Shown here: one piece after another, positions 37,572 through 45,987 of the stretch | Numbering within the stretch: position 1 is the stretch's first letter | Layout of the letters: every line of letters starts with the position of its first letter | Assembly (NCBI RefSeq): GCF_030362795.1 | Contig: NZ_JAUCBM010000004.1 | Coordinates: forward strand, 309,935 to 373,934 | Direction of reading: 5' to 3' | Source of the DNA: Pseudochrobactrum kiredjianiae | GTDB lineage: Bacteria; Pseudomonadota; Alphaproteobacteria; Rhizobiales; Rhizobiaceae | Length of the DNA stretch: 64,000 nucleotides | Program-made: the position numbers and the translations under genes | Notes under the pieces: generated by a model | Seen by the model: the letters and a program-made list of their open reading frames with translations, nothing else | Told to the model about the DNA's origin: nothing | Databases searched by the model: none

Positions 37572-37712
37572 AACCAACATTATGATCCCTTAATATTGCG
37601 AACATAAATTTAGCTTCTTTTAAGGAAATAGGAGAACAGACCATTCTCAACAGTGGTCTGTTTTAAGAAAACTATTGAGCATTTCATAATCCAGCTTAAC
37701 AGGTTCTGTCTT

Positions 37713-38327
37713 ATGCAATCCATGAAAGAAATGAGCCGCTATCAGGCACGCCGACGCATCGCTGTGGCAATTATTATTGCTCTTCTGTTTCTTGCACTGC
37801 TTTTTGTACGCTCCGCATGGCCAAGTGGCATTCACGAATATATTGAAGCCTTCGGCCTTGGCTTCATCATTGTCGCTATTCTTGGGCGTATGTGGTGCAC
37901 CCTCTATATCGGTGGCCATAAGGGTGCACAGATCATCCGCACCGGCCCCTATTCTCTGAGCCGCAACCCGCTTTATGTTTTCAGTGCGATTGGCGCATTT
38001 GGCATCGGCTGTCTGACCGGCAGCCTTGGCGTAGCCTTCCTGCTTGCTGTGGCCTGCTATGTCACCTTCCTGTTCGTTATTCTGGCAGAGGAAGGCTATC
38101 TGGAAAATACATTCGGCCAGTCTTATCGTGATTACAAAACAGACGTACCGCGGTTTTTCCCGCGCTTTTCAGACTATCGCGACGTTGAAACTCTGACTAT
38201 CCGCCCTAAAACCCTCTACAATACCTTCTTTGATGGTTTGGTCTTTTTTGTAGCATTTCCGTTTTTTGAAACCGTTGAGCATTTGCAGTCTGCCGGTTTC
38301 ATTCCGATCCTGTTCTACACTTACTAG
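37713..38327 (+). CDS. Isoprenylcysteine carboxyl methyltransferase-like membrane protein
   Basis: A 204-residue membrane protein of the ICMT/PEMT-like fold. The S-adenosylmethionine-site region GPYSLSRNPLYVFSAIG (about residues 90-106) and the C-terminal EEGYLENTFGQSYRDYKTDVPRFFP follow the family. Hydrophobic segments lie around residues 15-33, 45-65, 98-118 and 121-140. Substrate unknown; bacterial members may methylate small molecules or lipids. The start at 37713 is chosen from the conserved N-terminus. The tail after FFP, about 50 residues with FFDGLVFFVAFPFFE, is an extra segment. Confidence 0.85.
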   Translation: MQSMKEMSRYQARRRIAVAIIIALLFLALLFVRSAWPSGIHEYIEAFGLGFIIVAILGRMWCTLYIGGHKGAQIIRTGPYSLSRNPLYVFSAIGAFGIGCLTGSLGVAFLLAVACYVTFLFVILAEEGYLENTFGQSYRDYKTDVPRFFPRFSDYRDVETLTIRPKTLYNTFFDGLVFFVAFPFFETVEHLQSAGFIPILFYTY

Positions 38328-38344
38328 AGCCACATAAAATTAAA

Positions 38345-38364
38345 CCCGCCATTCACATGGCGGG
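38345..38364 (-). terminator. Terminator after the DUF2171 gene
   Basis: An 8-bp stem CCCGCCAT/ATGGCGGG with a 4-base loop, followed on the minus strand by TTTAATTTTA, about 26 bases beyond the stop. Confidence 0.7.
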
Positions 38365-38390
38365 CTGGTCATCATCAGAACAGCGTGGCG

Positions 38391-38651
38391 TTACATAGTC
38401 GCCTTGCCGTCTTTTTCTTCTTCAAAGGTAATTGCAACATCGGCATTGGCCGACAGGCGAACTTTATTGCCCTCAACATCAGCAACCAGCCCCAATGAAA
38501 TATAGTGGTGATGCTTGTGATGAGCGCCTGCACCACTGTCTTTTTTGGTCAGCTTGATCCGCTCGCCTTCGACATGATCCACTGTGCCGACATGAACACC
38601 ATCTGCTCCGATAACTTCAAAATGCTCTTTGATTTTAGCAGTATCAACCAT
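38391..38651 (-). CDS. DUF2171 domain protein
   Basis: An 86-residue soluble protein of the DUF2171 family, with VIGADGVHVGTVDHVEGERIKLTKKD and the His-rich AHHKHHHYISLGLVADVEGNKVRLS. The small beta-barrel PRC-like fold is often duplicated in such proteins. Function unknown; the His cluster might bind metal. AGGAGA lies 8 bases before the ATG. It stands alone with a terminator. Confidence 0.85.
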   Translation of the reverse strand: MVDTAKIKEHFEVIGADGVHVGTVDHVEGERIKLTKKDSGAGAHHKHHHYISLGLVADVEGNKVRLSANADVAITFEEEKDGKATM

Positions 38652-38745
38652 TGCTGTATCTCCTGTTCAAAGCTGTTCAGAGAAATCACTCTGTATTTGA
38701 GTAACGCAGCAACCATACATTCGATGCAGGCAATTGGAAATATTT

Positions 38746-39201
38746 TTACAAAGCCAGTTTCATACCCGCATGGCTGGCTTTAAAGCCGAGCTTTTCATAG
38801 AAACGGATCGCATCTTTGCGCGCAACATCTGTATGGAGTTGCACCAGACCGCAGCCCTTTTCCCTGCATGCCTCAATTACCCATTGCAGCATTTTCTCGC
38901 CAAGCCCCTGCCCGCGAAAAGCCGCAGCAATGCGCACACTCTCCACCTGCCCGCGCCACATGCCGAGCCTTGAAAGACCAAGAATAAAACTGAGTTGCAG
39001 GCAACCGGCAACTTCGCCATCACATTCCACCACCAGCAAAAACTGGTTGTCGTCGCGCTCAATCGCGGCGAAGGCGTCAAGATAGGCTTTATTCAGAGGA
39101 ACCGACGAATCCTCACGACCTGCACCCAGAACATCATCAGCCAGCATTGCGATAATAACAGTGAGATCTCGTGTCTCAGCACGCCGGAAAACAGGCTCCA
39201 T
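38746..39201 (-). CDS. GNAT family N-acetyltransferase
   Basis: A 151-residue acetyltransferase. VESVRIAAAFRGQGLGEKMLQWVIEACREKGCG (about residues 85-117) is the acetyl-CoA motif, and VQLHTDVARKDAIRFYEKLGFKASHAGMKL is the standard end. The N-terminal VFRRAETRDLTVIIAMLADDVLG resembles small GNATs such as those near aminoglycoside or amino acid acetyltransferases. Substrate unknown. A GGAGAAG site lies close to the ATG. Confidence 0.88.
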   Translation of the reverse strand: MEPVFRRAETRDLTVIIAMLADDVLGAGREDSSVPLNKAYLDAFAAIERDDNQFLLVVECDGEVAGCLQLSFILGLSRLGMWRGQVESVRIAAAFRGQGLGEKMLQWVIEACREKGCGLVQLHTDVARKDAIRFYEKLGFKASHAGMKLAL

Positions 39202-39243
39202 ATCTTCTCCTCCGTTCGTCAGATATTTGCCTGTTTATAGCAC

Positions 39244-39275
39244 GAGCGCACAGGCAGTATGCAACCTGTGCGCTC
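39244..39275 (-). terminator. Hairpin after the Lipoprotein_15-like gene
   Basis: An 11-bp perfect stem GAGCGCACAGG/CCTGTGCGCTC with a 10-base loop lies 14 bases beyond the stop of the leftward gene. It lacks a clear T run, so it may be a terminator or a 3'-end stabiliser. Confidence 0.5.
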
Positions 39276-39288
39276 TTCAGCCTCAAAA

Positions 39289-39720
39289 TCATTTAATGAT
39301 GTGCCAGTTACCGCCGACACCATCGCCTTCTGTGTCACCGGTCTTTTTATCTTTAATATAGGTATAAACCGGCTTGCCGTTATAAGCCCACATATCTTTG
39401 CCATCGGTGGCTTTTACTTTCGTCCAAGGGGCGGCCGCTTTTACCTTGGCAGAGGCGTGATAAGCCGGCCAGATTTTCAGGCAAGCTGCATCACAACTGG
39501 ATGCACCATTTTTGTCCTTGTCAAAAGTATAAAGCGTATGACCTGCGGCAGTGGTGAGGATTTTACCACCGACTGTTTCCGTCATTTTACCATGTCCGCC
39601 AGCCAGTGCTTCAGCCACCTGCTCTATTTTTGCTTCACTCTTCGTTGCAGAAGTCTGCGCCGCGAAAACCGGCACAACTGAAAGTCCCAGAACACTTAAT
39701 GCCAAAACAAGCTTTTTCAT
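39289..39720 (-). CDS. Secreted repeat protein (COG4315/Lipoprotein_15 type)
   Basis: A 143-residue exported protein, signal peptide cleaved after VFA-A. Two copies of the family repeat are visible: ILTTAAGHTLYTFDKDKNGASSCDAACLKIWPAY near residue 55 and KDMWAYNGKPVYTYIKDKKTGDTEGDGVGGNWHII at the end. The two cysteines in SSCDAACLK are family-typical. No lipobox cysteine is seen, so it is probably soluble in the periplasm. Function unknown; some relatives are linked to oxidative or metal stress. The start has only a weak site. Confidence 0.85.
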   Translation of the reverse strand: MKKLVLALSVLGLSVVPVFAAQTSATKSEAKIEQVAEALAGGHGKMTETVGGKILTTAAGHTLYTFDKDKNGASSCDAACLKIWPAYHASAKVKAAAPWTKVKATDGKDMWAYNGKPVYTYIKDKKTGDTEGDGVGGNWHIIK

Positions 39721-40023
39721 TTTGTCTCATTCGCTCCATATTGCCCTCGACATAGGTTTTATCGTGTAAGACACGGCGGCAGAGGGCGGGTTAAATCGGG
39801 AGCGGCCAGCATTGGTCGCGGCGAAAATGCTGCGCCTGCTTCGGGACAGTTTCTGGCCGAATTTGTGCCTAAAATAAGTTATTTTATCCGCATTACCCAG
39901 AACAAAAGGTGAGCATAGTAACCAAATACGAAGATTCAGGCGGTAGCTTGGGTGCAAGCAGATTCGAAATACTCAGCTTGGTTCAGTGCATCTGAATGCT
40001 GACCGGTATAAAGGCGCAGACAT
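39721..40023. other. Divergent intergenic region
   Basis: About 300 bases between the leftward secreted-repeat gene and the rightward SH3 gene. It is locally GC-richer. No repeat element, RNA or supportable reading frame was found. Confidence 0.45.
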
Positions 40024-40857
40024 ATGGCTCCGAGAAAGTCCACCACCCGCAAGAAACGCCCCGCCCGTGGCAAAAGCTCCGGCCAGTCGGCAGCAGCCGT
40101 TGTAACAGTCGGCGCCATTGTTGCTCTGGGTGCGGCAGCTCTCTGGGCAACATCACAAAGTCGTAGCCCGACAGCGAGTGTTTCCGGCCTGTTCCGCACC
40201 AACAACAGTTCTGTTGCACGCACAAATCCGCCTGCAGCTAAAACCGGCAACACATCTACCGAGAGCAAAACTGCTCAGACTCGCGCTTCGGAACCGTCAG
40301 CACCTGCACCAATTCGCAGGCCGCTGGTCAATGTCGGCGAGCAAAAACAAGTCGCGGTTCTTGCACCACGCGTTGAAAACAAACCGGCTGCTCAGATTGT
40401 TCCGCCTAAGCCTGCCGCGCAATCAGCTATGCCAGCTTTGCCACCGGTTGGTAAAACCGCTCCTGAAGATAATAGCCGCCATGCCAGCGGTGCATTCAAA
40501 ATCCCCAAAGCGATTATTGCAAAACAAGCTCTGACTATTCGTGAAAAAGCATGGGATCAGGCTAAAACAGTCGGGCGCGTGGAAAAAGGGCGTGAAATGC
40601 GCTCCTATGCCAAAGTCGGGCGCTGGCATCGTGTGGTTGTGCCATCCACCAATATTATCGGCTGGGTACAGGAAGATCAGCTGATTTTCAAAAACCAGCC
40701 AAGACAAACCGCTGCTTCCCGCGCTGTTGCTCCGCAGCGATCCGCTATCACCACAGGCTCAATCCGCCCTACACCTGTAACAAAAAGCACCAATGATAAA
40801 CCACAAAATACGGGACTTATTGCTCCGGTCTATCCGCAGCAGCCCGTCGGCAAATAA
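40024..40857 (+). CDS. Membrane-anchored SH3-domain protein
   Basis: A 277-residue protein with a basic N-terminal tail (RKSTTRKKRPARGKSS), one hydrophobic segment at about residues 24-44, a long disordered Ala/Pro/Lys-rich stretch, and a bacterial SH3 domain at about 160-222 (LTIREKAWDQAKTVGRVEKGREMRSYAKVGRWHRVV then GWVQEDQLIFK). SH3b domains often bind peptidoglycan, so it may sit in the periplasm, anchored in the inner membrane. The ATG follows AAGGCG. It is convergent with hdaA at a 12-base gap. Confidence 0.8.
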   Translation: MAPRKSTTRKKRPARGKSSGQSAAAVVTVGAIVALGAAALWATSQSRSPTASVSGLFRTNNSSVARTNPPAAKTGNTSTESKTAQTRASEPSAPAPIRRPLVNVGEQKQVAVLAPRVENKPAAQIVPPKPAAQSAMPALPPVGKTAPEDNSRHASGAFKIPKAIIAKQALTIREKAWDQAKTVGRVEKGREMRSYAKVGRWHRVVVPSTNIIGWVQEDQLIFKNQPRQTAASRAVAPQRSAITTGSIRPTPVTKSTNDKPQNTGLIAPVYPQQPVGK

Positions 40858-40869
40858 AATATAAGAAAA

Positions 40870-41598
40870 TCAGCTATCAGCAGAAGTTTCAGGCAGGGCA
40901 TTTGCCATTGCCTGAAAAGCCTGCATTGCAAGCGCCTTGGTGATGCGGCTTTTCTGCTGCAAAGCCATATGGTCGAGCAGATCGACCAGCACAATCACAC
41001 TGTCTAGCGAGCGTTCCACACGGCTGACAATATAGCTGATAACCACCGAATCAACGCTGACCTGACGATCGGCAAACAGCTTATAAATCACTGTGCTCAA
41101 CAGATAATCATCCGGCTCGGAAATATCGACAATCGTCACCGCTTTCAGACGCGAGATCAGATCGGGCAATGAGACCTTCCACTGCGACGGCTGCAATTGC
41201 GATGTCATCAGCAATGATGCCTGTGACTGGCCTTTTTCGCAGCTACCTGCCGTCTGGCGAATGGTATTAATCAGATGGAACAGACCGGTTTCATCAAAAT
41301 CCTCCGCACCGATATCATCAATCAGCACCGGACGCTGCGCTGCAATCTCCAGCGACTGCGCATCAATATCATGAGGGTCTAAAATCACGGCATCATTCTG
41401 GCTGCGCCAAATAGCGGCCAGATGGGTTTTTCCCGCACCGGCAGGGCCGACAAGCAGTGCCACAGGCGACGGCCAGTCCGGCCAGCGATCAATCAGATCA
41501 ACTGCCGCACGGTTCGATCCGGTGACAACCAGATCATCGCGTGTGAAGCCCGGCTCATGCTGAAGTATGAGCGGAATTTGTCGGTGCTCTGCAGACAT
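40870..41598 (-). CDS. hdaA: DnaA regulatory inactivator HdaA
   Basis: An AAA+ DnaA-domain-III-like protein that helps turn DnaA-ATP to DnaA-ADP with the replication clamp. The 242-residue protein begins with IPLILQHEPGFTRDDLVV, whose N-terminal segment is where a clamp-binding motif would lie. Walker A is GPAGAGKTHLA near residue 52, Walker B is VLIDDIGA, and PDLISRLKAVTIVDI carries a box VII-type Arg. The DnaA DNA-binding domain IV is absent, which separates it from DnaA. The ATG has a weak site. Convergent with the SH3 gene; upstream is the AI-2E-type gene on the same strand. Confidence 0.88.
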   Translation of the reverse strand: MSAEHRQIPLILQHEPGFTRDDLVVTGSNRAAVDLIDRWPDWPSPVALLVGPAGAGKTHLAAIWRSQNDAVILDPHDIDAQSLEIAAQRPVLIDDIGAEDFDETGLFHLINTIRQTAGSCEKGQSQASLLMTSQLQPSQWKVSLPDLISRLKAVTIVDISEPDDYLLSTVIYKLFADRQVSVDSVVISYIVSRVERSLDSVIVLVDLLDHMALQQKSRITKALAMQAFQAMANALPETSADS

Positions 41599-41748
41599 AA
41601 TTACCCAAAATTCCGTCCCGCCTATCGGTCAAGATAATTTGAAGACGGTGTCTAAGCTGTATTGTACTCTAATCTTAGCCTTATCCGGTACAATTCAGTA
41701 CACAAGGCCTGATGTAAGCAGTAGCTGCTTTGCTGCCGTTAGAAAAGC

Positions 41749-41774
41749 ACAACCGGCGCGTTTGCGCCGGTTGT
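41749..41774 (-). terminator. Terminator after the AI-2E family gene
   Basis: An 11-bp perfect stem ACAACCGGCGC/GCGCCGGTTGT with a 4-base loop, followed on the minus strand by GCTTTTC. Confidence 0.72.
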
Positions 41775-41830
41775 TCAACCTTATCCCCGTGACACACATG
41801 CCTGTGGATAGACCTGTTGAAAACTTTATG

Positions 41831-43054
41831 TCAGTTCTCGCCGTTACTGCTCTTATAGAGCGGAGATTCCAGATAACGGTTAATCACAAAGCGCACCAGC
41901 ACTCCAACAGCGGCAGCAGCAGGCACTGCAATCAGCATCCCCGTGAAGCCCAGCAACGAACCAAAGGCGAAAAGTGCAAACATCAGCCAGACCGGATGCA
42001 GACCAACGGATTTTCCAACCAGCTTCGGCTGCAAAATATTGCCTTCGATAAACTGCCCTGTGAAGAACACGCAGGCCACAACAACAACCATGATCCAGTC
42101 CGGCCAGAACTGCACCAGCGCCACGCCAATTGCCAGCACCAACCCGACAATCGACCCGATATAAGGAATGAAGCTGATCAGACCGGCAAACAAACCAATC
42201 AACAGGCCGAAGTTCAAACCGGTCAGCGTCAGGCCGAGGGCATAGAATGTTCCGAGAATGAGACACAATGTGCCCTGTCCGCGGATAAATCCGGCAATGG
42301 CATCATCCATCTCACGGGCAATCTGGCGTACAGTTTTCACATGATCGCGCGGCACCCATGAATCAATCTTGTCGACCATACGATCCCAGTCGAGCAGCAT
42401 GTAAAAAGCCACCACCGGTGTCACCACAAACAGACCTGCAAGATCGATCAGGGATTTCCCGGAATTCCACAGCGATTGCAGCAATGTCGTAAGGAAGCTC
42501 GCGCCCTGTTTCAGGAAACCACTCAGATTATCCTGAATGACCGTGCTGTTCATGCCGAGATATTTTTTGAGCCATTCCGAATCCTGATGCGCGATCAGAG
42601 CCTGCAGCTGGGTGAAATAGCCGGGGAATTTCGATATAAATTCGGCCATCTGCGTTACCAGCACCGGCACAATGATAATCAGCCCCAAAACCAGCGCTAC
42701 CACAAAAGTAATCAGAATAACGCAGGTCGCCAGCAAACGTGACATGCCGAAGCGTTCAAGACGATCAGCCACCGGATCAAGAAAATAGGCCAGCGCCAGA
42801 CCCGCCACAAAAGGCAGCAAAATTGAGCTGAAAACGGTCAGGAACAGCACGAAAACTATCGTTGCGAATACCCAGAAAAATGCCTGTTTGCGCATACTTG
42901 CGCCTATAGCATGCACCTGAACATCCAGCCGCACCTCATGCTCACCCGCAGGAATAAGAACCTGTTGCTCTGTCGTCGATACAAGCGCTTCACTTTTATC
43001 ATGCGCTGCGCGTGATGACGGCGTCTTAGGGGGAGTGCTCGCTGATTTGCTCAT
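41831..43054 (-). CDS. AI-2E family transporter (PerM-like)
   Basis: A 407-residue inner-membrane protein with about eight hydrophobic segments. YFLDPVADRLERFGMSRLLATCVILITF near the first segments and IGLFAGLISFIPYIGSIVGLVLAIGVALVQF with LQPKLVGKSVGLHPVWLMFALF in the C-terminal half are the family hallmarks. The first 70 residues are polar and variable. Members are called AI-2 exporters or Na+/H+ antiporter-like; the substrate here is unknown. The ATG at 43054 starts the polar tail; it has GGCGG upstream. It lies upstream of hdaA on the same strand, an arrangement common in related genomes. Confidence 0.9.
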   Translation of the reverse strand: MSKSASTPPKTPSSRAAHDKSEALVSTTEQQVLIPAGEHEVRLDVQVHAIGASMRKQAFFWVFATIVFVLFLTVFSSILLPFVAGLALAYFLDPVADRLERFGMSRLLATCVILITFVVALVLGLIIIVPVLVTQMAEFISKFPGYFTQLQALIAHQDSEWLKKYLGMNSTVIQDNLSGFLKQGASFLTTLLQSLWNSGKSLIDLAGLFVVTPVVAFYMLLDWDRMVDKIDSWVPRDHVKTVRQIAREMDDAIAGFIRGQGTLCLILGTFYALGLTLTGLNFGLLIGLFAGLISFIPYIGSIVGLVLAIGVALVQFWPDWIMVVVVACVFFTGQFIEGNILQPKLVGKSVGLHPVWLMFALFAFGSLLGFTGMLIAVPAAAAVGVLVRFVINRYLESPLYKSSNGEN

Positions 43055-43332
43055 ATAAAACCGCCACTGGATTAAAAGTTTTGAATATGTCGCGCTGCCA
43101 CCTGTGGTCAAGATACTGCCTGATTAATCAATACTGATCGCCTGACAGAACCAACCGGCACCGAAATATGCTCTGCTCTTCTCATAACATGGTGTTTATC
43201 AGTTAAAAATGACGAAAGATGCTTGCGGATAAAGCAATCTCGTGTCATTGCGCCTGCTTGAAGCATTAACCGCAGCCTGCCCTGCCGTTCTTCCATCGGC
43301 CTTCCGGCTGCGCTGTGTATCGGGAGCTACCA

Positions 43333-44433
43333 ATGCCACAGTCGAAAACCCCATCCACTTCAGCCGCTGACGCGAAAAATGGCCTGACCTATGCCGATGC
43401 CGGTGTGGATATTGATGCAGGCAACAGCATGGTCGATAAGATCAAACCACTGGTACGCTCCACGCGCCGTCCGGGTGCGGATGGTGAAATTGGCGGTTTC
43501 GGCGGATTATTCGATCTGAAAGCCGCAGGTTTTAAAGATCCGGTTCTGGTTGCCGCTAATGACGGTGTTGGTACAAAGCTGAAAATCGCTATTGATGCAG
43601 ACCGTCACGATACGGTTGGTATTGACCTTGTTGCCATGTGCGTCAACGACCTCGTGGTACAGGGCGCAGAACCGCTGTTCTTCCTCGATTATTTTGCCAC
43701 CGGCAAACTCGATCCTGAACAGGGTGCAGCTATTGTTAAAGGTATTGCCGAAGGCTGCCTGCAATCCGGTTGTGCGCTGATCGGTGGTGAAACCGCTGAA
43801 ATGCCGGGCATGTATCGTGATGGTGATTATGATCTGGCCGGTTTTGCTGTTGGTGCGGCAGAGCGTGGTCAGTTGCTGCCTGCCGGTGATCTGGAAGCCG
43901 GTGATGTTATTCTCGGTCTCGGCTCCTCCGGTGTTCACTCCAATGGTTTCTCGCTGGTGCGCCGCATTGTCGAACTCTCCGGCCTTAGCTGGCAGGATGC
44001 TGCGCCTTTCGCAGCCGGTCAGACACTTGGTGAAGCCCTGCTCACCCCAACCCGCATTTATGTAAAATCCCTGCTCTCCGCTATCCGCTCGACCGGTGCG
44101 ATCAAGGCGCTGGCACATATTACCGGCGGTGGTTTTCCGGACAATATTCCGCGCGTGCTGCCTGAAACACTGGCCGCAGAAATCAATCTTTCGGCTATTC
44201 CGGTTCCGGCTGTTTTCTCATGGCTGGCCAAAACCGGCGGTGTTGAAGCCCACGAAATGCTGCGCACTTTCAACTGCGGCGTTGGCATGATTGTTGTTGT
44301 ACCGGCCGATAAAGCTGAAACTGTTGCTGCTGCGCTGACAGCTGAAGGCGAAACTGTTGTCACACTCGGCCGTATGATCGCACGCGATGCGGATAATCAG
44401 GGCGTTGTTTATCAGGGTACGCTCTCCCTATGA
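43333..44433 (+). CDS. purM: Phosphoribosylformylglycinamidine cyclo-ligase (AIR synthetase)
   Basis: Closes the imidazole ring in purine synthesis, using ATP. The 366-residue protein has [21 protein letters not shown] near the start, [12 protein letters not shown], the catalytic region [14 protein letters not shown] and [16 protein letters not shown]. This is a complete PurM. The ATG at 43333 follows GGGAG at 7 bases. Its stop overlaps purN by four bases, so the two genes are translationally coupled. The variable start of about 15 residues is Ser/Thr/Pro-rich. Confidence 0.97.
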   Translation: MPQSKTPSTSAADAKNGLTYADAGVDIDAGNSMVDKIKPLVRSTRRPGADGEIGGFGGLFDLKAAGFKDPVLVAANDGVGTKLKIAIDADRHDTVGIDLVAMCVNDLVVQGAEPLFFLDYFATGKLDPEQGAAIVKGIAEGCLQSGCALIGGETAEMPGMYRDGDYDLAGFAVGAAERGQLLPAGDLEAGDVILGLGSSGVHSNGFSLVRRIVELSGLSWQDAAPFAAGQTLGEALLTPTRIYVKSLLSAIRSTGAIKALAHITGGGFPDNIPRVLPETLAAEINLSAIPVPAVFSWLAKTGGVEAHEMLRTFNCGVGMIVVVPADKAETVAAALTAEGETVVTLGRMIARDADNQGVVYQGTLSL

Positions 44434-45071
44434 GTCCAACGTCAGCAACGCCGCGTAAACGGGTCGTTATTTTTATCTCGGGCGGCGGCTCCAATATGGA
44501 GACGCTGATCCGCGCCGCACAGGCACCGGATTATCCGGCAGAGATTGTTGCCGTATTTTCTGACAAGCATGATGCAGGCGGTCTGGTGAAAGCGCAGACC
44601 GCAGGTATCACCACCTATGTTCACGCCCGTAAAGACTACAGCTCCAAGCAAGCGCATGAAGATGCCATTCTTGAGCAACTGGCACAGATTGCACCGGATA
44701 TTATTTGCCTCGCAGGTTATATGCGCCTGCTTTCCGGCCGGTTTATTGCGCCTTTTGCGGGACGTATTCTCAACATTCATCCTTCTCTGCTGCCGCTGTT
44801 TCCGGGGCTGCACACGCATCAGCGTGCGCTGGATGCCGGCATGAAACTGGCCGGATGCACCGTGCATCTGGTGACAGAAGGCATGGATGAGGGGCCGATT
44901 TTGGCACAGGGCGCGGTCGCCATTCACAATAGTGACACGGCAGATACGCTTGCAGCACGCGTTCTGATTGCAGAACACCAGCTTTATCCGCTCGCTTTGC
45001 ATAATTTCGCAGCCGATATGAAGCCAGAAAAACATGACAATTTAGCAACACAGGTGCTGATTAGCGTCTGA
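44430..45071 (+). CDS. purN: Phosphoribosylglycinamide formyltransferase
   Basis: Transfers a formyl group from 10-formyl-tetrahydrofolate to GAR in purine synthesis. The 213-residue protein has [13 protein letters not shown] near residue 16, the active-site block [13 protein letters not shown] followed by [22 protein letters not shown], and [18 protein letters not shown]. The His in NIHPSLLP and the Asp in MDEGP are the catalytic residues. Overlaps purM, sharing ATGA. No terminator is obvious downstream. Confidence 0.96.
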   Translation: MSPTSATPRKRVVIFISGGGSNMETLIRAAQAPDYPAEIVAVFSDKHDAGGLVKAQTAGITTYVHARKDYSSKQAHEDAILEQLAQIAPDIICLAGYMRLLSGRFIAPFAGRILNIHPSLLPLFPGLHTHQRALDAGMKLAGCTVHLVTEGMDEGPILAQGAVAIHNSDTADTLAARVLIAEHQLYPLALHNFAADMKPEKHDNLATQVLISV

Positions 45072-45086
45072 CAAAATGACAAATTG

Positions 45087-45101
45087 TTAAATTTTTCTTA
45101 A
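45087..45101 (+). promoter_or_regulatory. Candidate CtrA-type site TTAA-N7-TTAA
   Basis: TTAA-N7-TTAAC matches the CtrA consensus of alphaproteobacteria. It lies about 200 bases upstream of the DUF992 gene. The site is a 15-base match in AT-rich DNA, so chance is possible. Confidence 0.3.
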
Positions 45102-45303
45102 CGTGCCACGATAATGCCCTAAATGAACGAATATCACTTATTTGCTGTCTGGCGATGGTCATATGATTCCCGTCAGCGATGGTCTCAGGCAGTATATTTT
45201 CAAGCGATCGAACGCTTTAACGATTGAAACAACGTGCAGATTTTTGAAAACGGTTGTCGTTATCACCGGATTTGCACTTAAAGAATAAGAAGAGGAAGAT
45301 ATC

Positions 45304-45816
45304 ATGTCTCTCCGTAACTCAGTTGCTCTTATGGCTGCTTTTGCCGCCGGTACTTTTGCTGTTTCCGCATCAGCTGCCGACATGGTCTCCTCCCGCAGCG
45401 CCGTTACCCAGCCTCGCTCGGAAGTCGGCGTTCTGACCTGTGATTTCCAGCCTTCGATCGGCGTCATCATCGGCAGCCGTCAGGAAATGGATTGCGTGTT
45501 CCAGCCTTCAAAGCGCGGTGCGCCTGCTGAGCGTTATTCCGGCCAGATCACCAAAATCGGTGTTGATATTGGCTTCTACAATGGCGGCCAGCTCGCATGG
45601 GCTGTATGGGCTCCAACGGTTCGCCCTGAAGGCGCTCTGCGCGGCAGCTATGTCGGCGCATCTGCCAATGCCACAATCGGCATCGGTGCAGGCACCAACA
45701 TCCTGACCGGCGGTACATGGAAAAACATTTCCTTGCAGCCTGTTTCCATTCAGGGCCAGAAGGGTCTGAATGCTGCTGTTGGCCTGTCCAACTTCCGCCT
45801 GAAATACGAAGGCTAA
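45304..45816 (+). CDS. DUF992 exported protein
   Basis: A 170-residue exported protein with a signal peptide (LMAAFAAGTFAVSASA-AD). SEVGVLTCDFQPSIGVIIGSRQEMDCVFQPS and GTNILTGGTWKNISLQPVSIQGQKGLNAAVGLSNFRLKY are DUF992 signatures; the two cysteines (about residues 46 and 60) may pair. Function unknown. AGAGGAAG lies upstream of the ATG. The stop TAA and the preceding AAGGC are shared with repeat S1, so repeat S2 starts at or inside the gene end. Confidence 0.88.
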   Translation: MSLRNSVALMAAFAAGTFAVSASAADMVSSRSAVTQPRSEVGVLTCDFQPSIGVIIGSRQEMDCVFQPSKRGAPAERYSGQITKIGVDIGFYNGGQLAWAVWAPTVRPEGALRGSYVGASANATIGIGAGTNILTGGTWKNISLQPVSIQGQKGLNAAVGLSNFRLKYEG

Positions 45817-45920
45817 AGCATGTCGCAGCTAAATGTATTCATTTAGCGTTCGCGAACATGCGACAATTAAAAGAATATAGAGCGAGCGCTGTGGATACGA
45901 TTAAACGCAACACGCTCTAA
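45814..45920 (+). repeat. Intergenic repeat S2 (bipartite hairpin element)
   Basis: Same layout as S1: outer GCATGT/ACATGC (45818-45823, 45856-45861), inner GCTAAATG/CATTTAGC (45828-45835, 45840-45847) around TATT, then TAGAGCG (45878) to CGCTCTA (45913). The first three bases are the stop of the DUF992 gene. Confidence 0.85.
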
Positions 45921-45938
45921 GTTTTAGCTCTCGAATTT

Positions 45939-45972
45939 AAAAAGCCCGCGCTGTCGCCAGCGCGGGCTTTTT
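45939..45972 (+). terminator. Bidirectional terminator between DUF992 and molybdoenzyme genes
   Basis: The 15-bp stem AAAAAGCCCGCGCTG/CAGCGCGGGCTTTTT with a 4-base loop and a T run lies between convergent genes. Confidence 0.94.
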
Positions 45973-45987
45973 TTGTTTAGAGAAATC

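Noticed and set aside
41567..42361. A 264-codon frame on the plus strand
   Set aside because: Mostly antisense to the AI-2E family gene; the translated sequence is rich in His, Gln and Asn, as expected for a shadow frame.
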